Part shown: positions 28,787 to 36,341 of the stretch, piece by piece
How the letters are laid out: each line of letters opens with the position of its first letter
Position numbering within the stretch: the stretch's first letter is position 1
Source of the DNA: Gemmatimonadaceae bacterium
GTDB lineage: Bacteria; Gemmatimonadota; Gemmatimonadetes; Gemmatimonadales; Gemmatimonadaceae
Length of the DNA stretch: 64,000 nucleotides
Direction of reading: 5' to 3'
NCBI GenBank assembly: GCA_025934775.1
Contig: JAICWO010000006.1
Coordinates: 186,001-250,000, forward strand
The notes under the pieces: model-generated
Told to the model about the DNA's origin: nothing
Seen by the model: the letters and a program-made list of their open reading frames with translations, nothing else
Database searches by the model: none
Program-made: the position numbers and the translations under genes

Positions 28787-28943
28787 GGTCCGTGGTCCGT
28801 AGTCCGTAGTCCGTGGTGGCTGAGGCGCTGGTGGTTTGCGTGCGGTGGTCTGAAGCCCGTCGTCGTTGCCCACGTTCCACGGTCGATGGTCCACGGTCTA
28901 CGATCCACGGTCTACGATCCACGGTCCACGGTCCACGGACTAC
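28787..28943. repeat. Heptamer-array inverted repeat C
   Basis: The left array has four units (GGTCCGT twice, AGTCCGT twice; 28787-28814). After about 60 bases, the right array has ten units of the type GGTCCAC, GGTCTAC or GATCCAC (28874-28943). The innermost and outermost right-hand units are reverse complements of the left ones (ACGGACT against AGTCCGT). The element fills the gap between aspA and pncB and overlaps the aspA stop. The unit sequence differs from A and B, but the 7-bp period is the same. Confidence 0.85.
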
Positions 28944-30799
28944 GTCCCTACCATCTTCTCGGGATCCAAGACTCGGTCGAGCTGCTCCCTCGTCAGCAGC
29001 CCGCGCGCCATCACCACCTCGTACACGCCCTTGCCGCTCTCGAGCGCTTCCTTCGCGACCGAGGTCGCGCGCTCGTAGCCGATCACCGGCACCAGCGCGG
29101 TCACGATCCCGATCGACTGTTCCACGAAGTGGCGCATCCGCACCGGATTGGCCGTGATCCCCTCGACACAACGGTGCTGCAGCACCACGCACCCGTTCTT
29201 GAGCGTCTCGATGCTCCGCAGCAGCCGGTACGCGATCACCGGCTCGAACACGTTGAGCTGGAGCTGGCCCGCCTCGGCGGCGAGCGTCACCGTCACGTCG
29301 CCGCCGATCACGTCGAAGCAGACCTGGTTTACCACTTCTGGTATTACAGGATTCACTTTACCTGGCATGATCGACGAGCCCGGCTGCATCGCGGGCAGGT
29401 TGATCTCGCCCAGGCCGGCGCGCGGGCCGGAGCTCAACAGCCGCAGATCGTTGCAGATCTTGGATAGCTTCACCGCGCACCGCTTGAGCACGCCCGAGAG
29501 CTGCACGAACGCGCCGGTGTCGGCCGTCGCTTCCACGAGGTCTGGCGCCGTGATGAGCGGCAGCCCCGTGATCCGCGACAGCTCGCGGCACACCGCCTCC
29601 GCGTACCCCGGCGGCGCGTTGATGCCGGTGCCGATCGCCGTCGCGCCCATGTTGATCTCGCGGATGAGCGCCTGCGCCTCGCCGAGCCGCTCCACGTCCT
29701 CGAGCATCGTGTGTCCGAACGCGGTGAACTCCTGGCCGAGCGTCATCGGCACGGCGTCCTGGAGCTGCGTCCGGCCCATCTTGATCAGCGCGCCGAATTC
29801 CTCGCCCTTGGCCAGGAACGCCGCGGCGAGCCCGCTCATCGCGCCGCGCAGCTCCTCGATCGCGTGATGCAGCGCGAGCTTCACCGCCGTCGGATACACG
29901 TCGTTCGTCGATTGGCTCAGGTTCACGTGATTGTTCGGGTGAACCGTGCCGTACTCGCCGCGCTGCGCGCACAGCAGCTCGAGCGCGCGATTCGCGATCA
30001 CTTCGTTCGCGTTCATATTCGTCGACGTGCCCGCGCCGCCCTGGATCATGTCGACCACGAAATGCTCATGGTGCCGGCCCGCGCGGATCTCCTCCGCCGC
30101 GCGGACGATCGCGTCGGCGATGCGCGAGTCGAGCAGGCCGAGCGACGCGTTGGCGAGCGCTGCCGCCTCCTTCACCGACGCGAGCGCCTCGATGAGGGCG
30201 GGGAATTCCCGGAGCGCGGTGCCGGTGATCGGAAAGTTCTCGAGCGCGCGGAGCGTCTGCACGCCGTACAGCGCGTCGTCGGGCACGTCGCGCTCGCCGA
30301 GGAGATCGTGCTCGCGGCGCGTCCGCGCGCCCGTGAAGCCAAGCGTGCGGCCGCGACCGACGAGCGTCGCGTCGGTCGCAGCGAGGCGCTGCGAGATCGA
30401 GCGAGCGGCGCGCGCGACGAGCGCGGCGTACACCGTGGGTCGCTCCTTCACGAGCGTGCGCACCTGGTCGGCGGTGAGCACGTACGCTTCCGTGCGCTGA
30501 ATCGCGCGCGCGCTCGTGCCATGCGGCAGCTCGTCGAGCAGCAACCCTTCGCCGAGCGCTTCGCCGGGGCCGAGCGTCACGAGACGAACGGGGCGCCCGT
30601 TGGAGCCCTTCTCGATCGCGATCGCTCCCGCGACGATGATCGACAGGAATTCACGCGGCGAGCCCTCCTGGAACACGAGCTGGTCGGGCTCGTATGTGAC
30701 GGGGCTGACGAGCTGAGAGAGCGTGTGCAGCGCGGAATCTGGAACGCCTTCGAGGAACTCCGCTCCTCGAAGCCGGTCTCGAACGGCGGTCGGCGACAT
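28940..30799 (-). CDS. aspA: Aspartate ammonia-lyase fused to an N-terminal cyclic-nucleotide-binding domain
   Basis: The 619-residue protein has an N-terminal cNMP-binding (CAP_ED) domain at about 1-135, with beta strands, VFQEGSPREFLSIIVAGAIAI and LGEGLLLDELPHGTSARA in the phosphate-binding-cassette position. After a linker (about 136-160) comes an aspartase/fumarase-superfamily enzyme. The latter has QGGAGTSTNMNANEV, VHPNNHVNLSQSTNDVYPT, TGINAPPGYAEAV and the signature GSSIMPGKVNPVIPE. The LGERDVPDDALYGVQT opening and GTSTNMN favour aspartase over fumarase. Fusion to a ligand-binding domain suggests allosteric control; the ligand is unknown. It is divergent from the asparaginase gene. Confidence 0.92.
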   Translation of the reverse strand: MSPTAVRDRLRGAEFLEGVPDSALHTLSQLVSPVTYEPDQLVFQEGSPREFLSIIVAGAIAIEKGSNGRPVRLVTLGPGEALGEGLLLDELPHGTSARAIQRTEAYVLTADQVRTLVKERPTVYAALVARAARSISQRLAATDATLVGRGRTLGFTGARTRREHDLLGERDVPDDALYGVQTLRALENFPITGTALREFPALIEALASVKEAAALANASLGLLDSRIADAIVRAAEEIRAGRHHEHFVVDMIQGGAGTSTNMNANEVIANRALELLCAQRGEYGTVHPNNHVNLSQSTNDVYPTAVKLALHHAIEELRGAMSGLAAAFLAKGEEFGALIKMGRTQLQDAVPMTLGQEFTAFGHTMLEDVERLGEAQALIREINMGATAIGTGINAPPGYAEAVCRELSRITGLPLITAPDLVEATADTGAFVQLSGVLKRCAVKLSKICNDLRLLSSGPRAGLGEINLPAMQPGSSIMPGKVNPVIPEVVNQVCFDVIGGDVTVTLAAEAGQLQLNVFEPVIAYRLLRSIETLKNGCVVLQHRCVEGITANPVRMRHFVEQSIGIVTALVPVIGYERATSVAKEALESGKGVYEVVMARGLLTREQLDRVLDPEKMVGT

Positions 30800-30923
30800 G
30801 TGGATAAACCTATCGTCTCACTCGCGGCGGACCAGCGTGGCGAGCGCGGGCGCGAATGGCTCGCCAGTCCCGTGCGTGGTATAGTTACGCTGTCACAACG
30901 ATGCGCCCTCGCGCGGAGGTTCT

Positions 30924-32132
30924 ATGTCGGTTTCACGTCGAGACTTCCTCGGTGCCGGCGCGGCCGCGGCCGCCGGCCTGGCGCTTCCCCGGCTCGCCGA
31001 AGGCATGCCGGCCATCACCGTTCGCGGCCGTGCCGAGCCGGAGATCACGCCTTTCGCCGGCCGCCCGGTGATCATCTCCGCCGCCAACGGCTACAACCGC
31101 GACTCGAGTGGGAAGCGTGGCATCGAGGTCGCCTGGGACATGCTGACCAAAGGCGCGGATCCACTCGACGCCATCGTATCCGGCGTGCAGATCGTGGAGC
31201 TCGATCCCAACGACAACTCCGTCGGTCTCGGTGGACTCCCGAACGAGGACGGCGTCGTCGAGCTCGATGCGAGCTGCATGCACGGTCCGACAAAACGCGC
31301 CGGCGCGGTCGGCGCGATCCAGGACATCGCGACGCCGGCCGCGGTCGCACGCGACGTGATGATTCACACCGACCACATCTTCCTCGTCGGCGAAGGCGCC
31401 AAGCGATTCGCGATCGAGATGGGCTACAAGCCGCAGAACCTGCTCACCGAGCGCGCGCGCGAGTACTGGGTGAAATGGAAGTCGACGTTGAACCCGGGTG
31501 ACAACTGGCTCGACCCGGACCAGATCCCGCCGATGAAAGGCCAGCGGCCCGCGCCCACGGGCGCCGGCCGTCCCGACGACGAGGAATACTCGTCGAACAC
31601 GCACGTCTGGTTCGATCGGAACGGGGTGCCGCACACGTACGGCACCATCAACATGAACGCCATCACCGCGAGCGGCGACATCGCTTCGGTCACGACGACG
31701 AGCGGTCTGTCGTGGAAGATTCCCGGCCGTGTGGGTGATTCACCCCTCATCGGCGCGGGGCAGTACTGCGACAACGAAGTCGGCGCGGCGGGCTCCACCG
31801 GCCGCGGCGAAGCGAACATCAAGGTGTGCGGTGCATTCCTCGCCGTGGAGTTCATGCGGCAGGGGATGACGCCGCAAGCGGCATTGATGAAGGTGATGGA
31901 GCGCGTGATCGCGATGACCGAGGACCGCCTCATGGTCAACGGCAAGCCGACGTTCCAGCTCCAGTACTACGCCGTGAACAAGAAGGGCGAGTACGCCGCC
32001 GCCTGCTGCTACGAGGGTTCGACGTTCGCGGTCGCGGACGAAAAGGGCGCCCGGATCGAGAAGTGCGCATACATGTACAAGGCGTCCGAGCAGCCCGCCG
32101 TGCCGTTGAGCGGCGTGCTGCGGAAGCCGTAG
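30924..32132 (+). CDS. Tat-exported N4-(beta-N-acetylglucosaminyl)-asparaginase / isoaspartyl-peptidase-like Ntn hydrolase
   Basis: The 402-residue protein has a twin-arginine signal (SRRDFLGAGAAAAAGLALP). The Ntn-hydrolase (type 2 asparaginase) fold is seen in SVGLGGLPNEDGVVELDAS, in the proposed autocleavage and nucleophile site HTYGTINM (Thr241), and in the substrate segment GRVGDSPLIGAGQYCDNEVG and STGRGE. Family members cleave the GlcNAc-Asn bond or isoaspartyl/asparaginyl bonds after self-cleavage. The substrate is not certain. GCGGAGGTT precedes the ATG. It is adjacent to a divergent aspartase, so aspartate/asparagine metabolism may be locally grouped. Confidence 0.88.
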   Translation: MSVSRRDFLGAGAAAAAGLALPRLAEGMPAITVRGRAEPEITPFAGRPVIISAANGYNRDSSGKRGIEVAWDMLTKGADPLDAIVSGVQIVELDPNDNSVGLGGLPNEDGVVELDASCMHGPTKRAGAVGAIQDIATPAAVARDVMIHTDHIFLVGEGAKRFAIEMGYKPQNLLTERAREYWVKWKSTLNPGDNWLDPDQIPPMKGQRPAPTGAGRPDDEEYSSNTHVWFDRNGVPHTYGTINMNAITASGDIASVTTTSGLSWKIPGRVGDSPLIGAGQYCDNEVGAAGSTGRGEANIKVCGAFLAVEFMRQGMTPQAALMKVMERVIAMTEDRLMVNGKPTFQLQYYAVNKKGEYAAACCYEGSTFAVADEKGARIEKCAYMYKASEQPAVPLSGVLRKP

Positions 32133-32139
32133 CTCCGGC

Positions 32140-34071
32140 GTGACGCGGCGCGTTCGCGTCATCGCCTGGGTCGTGATCCTCGGCCTGGCGGCGTTCCAGG
32201 CCTACGCGCAGCGTTACGCGATCAGTCCCGACGGCGTCTCGTACCTCGACATGAGCGACGCCGTCGTGACCGGCGACTGGTCGCGGCTCGTGAATCTCTA
32301 CTGGAGCCCGCTCTATCCCGCGCTCGTGGGGCTCGCGCGGCTCGTGCTCCGGAGCACCCCGGCCACCGAAGTGCCGGCGATGCACGCGGCCGGCTTCGCG
32401 TGCTTTGTCGCGCTCTGCGCGGCCTTTGAGTATTTACTTATTGCAATATTGGAATTAGCGCGCGAGACGCCGCGCTCCATTCTCGGGGGCCGCCGGGCGC
32501 TCGTCGCGATCTATGCGCTGTTCGGCTTCTTCGCGCTCACGATGACGCCGCTCGCGCTCACGACGCCGGACTGGCTCTCCGGCGCGGCGGCGCTGGTCGC
32601 CCTCGGCGCGCTGCTCCGCGCGCACCGGGGCACCGGGTCGAGCATGCGCGAGGCCGCGGTGCTCGGCATCGCGCTCGGCATTGGCGCGCTCGCCAAATCC
32701 TTTCTCGTCCCGTGGGCGGTCGTCTGCCTCGTGGTCTTCGCGATCGTGACGCGCCGCTCCGGGTTTCGGCCGCTCGTCACCGCGATCGTCGCATGGGCGG
32801 TGTTCGTGGCACCGCTCACCGTTGTGCTGTCGCGGCGGGCCGGACGGCTCACCTTCGGCGACGCGGGGCGACTCACCTACGCGTGGTACGTGAACCAGCA
32901 GGACGTGCCATCGCTCGGTATCGTGCCGTCGGGTGCGCGCCGCGCGAGCGCCGACATGATCCTGCCCGGCGTCGGTGTCACCGGACCCGCTCCAGGCACC
33001 GACCCAATGTGGTACGATCCGGCGCGATGGAACGCGGCGGTTCGCCCGCACTTCAGCGTGAGCGACCAGCTCGGGAATCTTGCCGTCTTCTCGCGATTCT
33101 ATCTCTCGAGCTTCGCGCCGCTGCTCTTTCTCGCGTTTCTCGTCATCGCCGCGCCGCGCGGTTCGCGCCGGGAGTGCTGGTACCGCGGATGGGCGGTGTA
33201 CGTACCCGCGCTCGCGGGGCTCTTCGGCTATGCGCTCGTGATCGTGACAGCTCGCTACATCATGCCGTTCACCGTCGCGGCGGCGCTTGTCATGCTCGCC
33301 ACGCTCCCGCGCCCACGGCGACTGCGACCGCTGTATGTACTGCTCGGACTCGCCGCCTGCGTCGGGCTCGAGTCAGCCAGCTCGCAGCTCGCCGTCGGGC
33401 GCGCACTCGTCACGTGGTGCATCGCGGGAATGCTCGTCGGCGGACTCGTGCCGTCTACGCGTCGTGTGTCATGGCTCATCGCCGTCGCCGTGACGGTCGT
33501 GTTGGCGCCCCTCGTGCTCAAGCCCGCCAACCAGAATCTGATGGCGCTCGCCGCCGCGGCGTTCGTCCTCATTTTCTGGCGCGCGTCGCGCGTTGCCATT
33601 CACAAGCACCGCGCGATCGGGTTCGCGCGCGGCGCGCTCGCCGGTCTCGTCGTGGCGCTCGTGCTGACATTCGCGCTGCGCTTCTATGGGCGTCTCAAGG
33701 ATGACGTGTTCGCGGCGCGCCGCGCCGCGTCGCCGCAATGGGGCAATCTCTCGTGGAAGGTCGCGCGCGATCTCGCGGCGAGCGGAATTACCCCCGGCAC
33801 TCGCATTGCCCTCATCGGGCCATATGCGCAGGCTTACTGGGCGCGCACGGCGCGGCTCAACATCGTCGCGTCGGTGCCGGCGCCCGTCGCGCAGCGCTTC
33901 TGGAATCTCGCGCCCGACGATCGTGAGCGTTTGCTCAACGAGTTCGCGGCGGGCGGCGCTCAGGTCGCGATCGCGATCACGCCGCCGGCGGACGGCGTTC
34001 CCGATTCGTCATGGACGCCGGTGCCGTACCGCGGCTGGGTGCGCCCGCTGGCGCGGGCGCCCTCGCGTTAG
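32140..34071 (+). CDS. GT-C-like multipass membrane protein (glycosyltransferase-like)
   Basis: The 643-residue product has about 10-12 membrane helices. The first loop contains AISPDGVSYLDMSDAVVTGD, an acidic-residue-bearing luminal loop like that of GT-C glycosyltransferases (ArnT/PMT superfamily). The C-terminal soluble tail (about 540-643) follows the last helix. Sequence alone does not give a donor or acceptor. The start is a GTG at 32140, eight bases after the preceding stop. The 3' end overlaps the convergent chemoreceptor gene by four bases. Confidence 0.75.
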   Translation: MTRRVRVIAWVVILGLAAFQAYAQRYAISPDGVSYLDMSDAVVTGDWSRLVNLYWSPLYPALVGLARLVLRSTPATEVPAMHAAGFACFVALCAAFEYLLIAILELARETPRSILGGRRALVAIYALFGFFALTMTPLALTTPDWLSGAAALVALGALLRAHRGTGSSMREAAVLGIALGIGALAKSFLVPWAVVCLVVFAIVTRRSGFRPLVTAIVAWAVFVAPLTVVLSRRAGRLTFGDAGRLTYAWYVNQQDVPSLGIVPSGARRASADMILPGVGVTGPAPGTDPMWYDPARWNAAVRPHFSVSDQLGNLAVFSRFYLSSFAPLLFLAFLVIAAPRGSRRECWYRGWAVYVPALAGLFGYALVIVTARYIMPFTVAAALVMLATLPRPRRLRPLYVLLGLAACVGLESASSQLAVGRALVTWCIAGMLVGGLVPSTRRVSWLIAVAVTVVLAPLVLKPANQNLMALAAAAFVLIFWRASRVAIHKHRAIGFARGALAGLVVALVLTFALRFYGRLKDDVFAARRAASPQWGNLSWKVARDLAASGITPGTRIALIGPYAQAYWARTARLNIVASVPAPVAQRFWNLAPDDRERLLNEFAAGGAQVAIAITPPADGVPDSSWTPVPYRGWVRPLARAPSR

Positions 34072-36284
34072 CGTTTGATGCCCGCGCTCGATCGCGCCGG
34101 CGTCGCGCGGCCGATCGTCACGTCGGCCGGCAAGCGCACCGGACCGCTGTGTCGCGGATGCTCGCCCGAGCTGCCGGCGTCGTCGAGGCGCAGATTCGCC
34201 ACGATCCGCGACAAGCGCTCGGCCGCGCCGGACAGCGTGCCCGCCGCCGCCGCGATCTGCTCGGTGCTCGCGCTCTGCTCCTCGCTCGATGCCGCGACCT
34301 CTTCCATCGCCGCGGCGAACGATTCCGTCCCCGATGCGAGCGAATCGAGCTTGCCGCGCATGTCTCGCGAGAGCCCGTTCGCCGCCGTGACCGCGGAGCG
34401 AATGGAGTTCGTCCACGCATCGGCTTCGGCGACCGCGACCTCGATCTGACCGAATGACGCCGAGCCCTCTTCGGTCGCGCCGCGTACGGCGCGCACCGTC
34501 CCGACCGTACGCTCGGTCGATGAGCGCGACTGCGCGATGCCGTTGAGCACTCCGCTGACCACGCGCTCCGTGCGCTCCGCCGCGTCGGACGACATCGCGG
34601 CAAGGCGACGCACTTCCTCGGCGACGACCGCGAACCCGTGCCCGTGTTCGCCCGCGCGTGCGGCTTCCATCGCCGCATTGAGCGCGAGAAGCTTGGACTG
34701 ACGGGCGAGCTTCTGCACCAGCGTGACGAACGTGCGCACTTCCTCCGACGCTTCCGCGAGCTGTTCGATGGCCGCGGCGCTGGCTTCCACGTCCACGGTG
34801 AGCGCCGATAGTTCGCGCGAGCTCTCGTCGAGGCGCGCGCGGTTCTCGAGCGCGAGCGTCCGCAGTCGCGTGTTGCGCGACACACCCTCCTCGGCGCCGG
34901 CGTCGAGTTGTCCCGCGATGCCGACGAGATTCTCCGACGAGCCGGCGAGTCCCTGAATCGTCTGCGCCATCGAGTTCGCCTGCTGGCTCAGGTCCGCCGC
35001 CGTGTGCGCGATCTGTCCCGCCGACGCGGCCATCTCCTCGGAGCTCGCCGTGATCTCGGCGGTCATCGTGCTCGTCTCGCGCGCCGATTCGTTCAACGCG
35101 GTCGCGAGCCGGCGAAGCTCGTTGATCATCGCGCCGACGGCGCGCGCGAGTCGCCCGATCTCGTCGTCGGCGCCGATCTCGTTCACTTTCTTTGAAAGGT
35201 CGCCCGCCGCGACCGCCTCGGCGGCGATCGCGAGCTCCTCGGCCGGCCCCGTGATGCGGCGCTCGATGAACCGGCCAATGAACCCGAGCAGGATCATGCC
35301 GCCTACGCCCATGATGAGCACGCCGGCGAGAAGCGCGATGCGCGCCACGTTGTACGCGTGCTGCGCGTCCGACTGCTCCATGTGCGCGACGATCCGCCAG
35401 TGGCCGCCGTTCGTGACCTGCACCGCGGCGCGCTGTGGCGACGAGTCGCCGCGATAGGTGAATGGCGAACCGGCGCTCTGATTCGAGACGGTCGCGAAGC
35501 CGCCGAGCGGCTTGAACCGCGTGCTCGGGACAGAGCTCGCGATCACCTTGCCGGACGTGTCGACGAGATCCACGCGCAGCGCGTTGCCGCTCCCCTGCGC
35601 GAGCACGGAGTCGACGACCGCGAGGCCGAATTTGACTTTCACCACGCCGACGCGCGTTCCGTTGTCGCGGACCACACCCGCGAGCTCCACGACCGTCCGC
35701 TGCACGGCCGGGTCGACGGTGGCCTGCGCCGTCGTGACACCGCTGTTCCACGCCGTCTGCCACCATGCCTCGTCGCTCTGCACGAAATCAGACGAGGGCG
35801 ACGTGGTCACCGCGTTGTAGCCCCAGCGGTCGGTGATCATCACTTCGGCGATGTCGAGCTTGGGCAGCAGGTCCTTGAGATAGCTGTCGGTCGACTCGTC
35901 AACCTGGAGCGAGCGCGTCGCCTTGAAGCGCTTCTCGATCGCGTTCAACGTCGAGTCGGACATCTCCTTGCCCATGCGCGCTGGCAACCCCTGGCGCTGC
36001 GCTTCGGCGGCGCCCTTCTTGGCGGCGTCGATCACGCTCGGGACGGAGGCGATCAGATCGACCTGGCGCGCGCGCTCGGCGAGCACGCGGTCGACGAGCT
36101 GTTGGGAGAGCGACGCCGCGTTCGCGATGCGGTCGTCCGCGTCGCTCGCCATGCTCCGTTTGAGCACCGAGAGGCCAACGTAGCTCAGGAGCGCGAGCAT
36201 GATCACCGCGAACGTGCCGATGGCGGTGATCAGGCGTCGACGCAGTGATTTCGCCGAGTGGGCGGGAGCGGCAGGTTCCGTCAT
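34068..36284 (-). CDS. Methyl-accepting chemotaxis protein
   Basis: The 738-residue chemoreceptor has a first membrane helix (AIGTFAVIMLALLSYVGLSV), a long periplasmic region that looks like a Cache domain (about 45-310, with VVKVKFGLAVVDSVLAQ), a second helix (IALLAGVLIMGVGGMILLGF) and a HAMP domain. The cytoplasmic coiled-coil has the hairpin tip LLALNAAMEAARAGEHGHGFAVVAEEVRRLA, where CheA and CheW bind. No C-terminal CheR-binding pentapeptide is seen. No che genes are in this window. ATG 36284 is chosen; an upstream ATG at 36317 adds 11 residues. Confidence 0.92.
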   Translation of the reverse strand: MTEPAAPAHSAKSLRRRLITAIGTFAVIMLALLSYVGLSVLKRSMASDADDRIANAASLSQQLVDRVLAERARQVDLIASVPSVIDAAKKGAAEAQRQGLPARMGKEMSDSTLNAIEKRFKATRSLQVDESTDSYLKDLLPKLDIAEVMITDRWGYNAVTTSPSSDFVQSDEAWWQTAWNSGVTTAQATVDPAVQRTVVELAGVVRDNGTRVGVVKVKFGLAVVDSVLAQGSGNALRVDLVDTSGKVIASSVPSTRFKPLGGFATVSNQSAGSPFTYRGDSSPQRAAVQVTNGGHWRIVAHMEQSDAQHAYNVARIALLAGVLIMGVGGMILLGFIGRFIERRITGPAEELAIAAEAVAAGDLSKKVNEIGADDEIGRLARAVGAMINELRRLATALNESARETSTMTAEITASSEEMAASAGQIAHTAADLSQQANSMAQTIQGLAGSSENLVGIAGQLDAGAEEGVSRNTRLRTLALENRARLDESSRELSALTVDVEASAAAIEQLAEASEEVRTFVTLVQKLARQSKLLALNAAMEAARAGEHGHGFAVVAEEVRRLAAMSSDAAERTERVVSGVLNGIAQSRSSTERTVGTVRAVRGATEEGSASFGQIEVAVAEADAWTNSIRSAVTAANGLSRDMRGKLDSLASGTESFAAAMEEVAASSEEQSASTEQIAAAAGTLSGAAERLSRIVANLRLDDAGSSGEHPRHSGPVRLPADVTIGRATPARSSAGIKR

Positions 36285-36341
36285 CGCGAGAATGCTCGTA
36301 CTGGGACGATGGTTCATCGGCCGCTAAATTGCGCAGTTACC

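Noticed and set aside
34068-34071. Frameshift or fusion between the GT-C-like gene and the chemoreceptor
   Set aside because: The genes are on opposite strands and simply share four bases at their stops.
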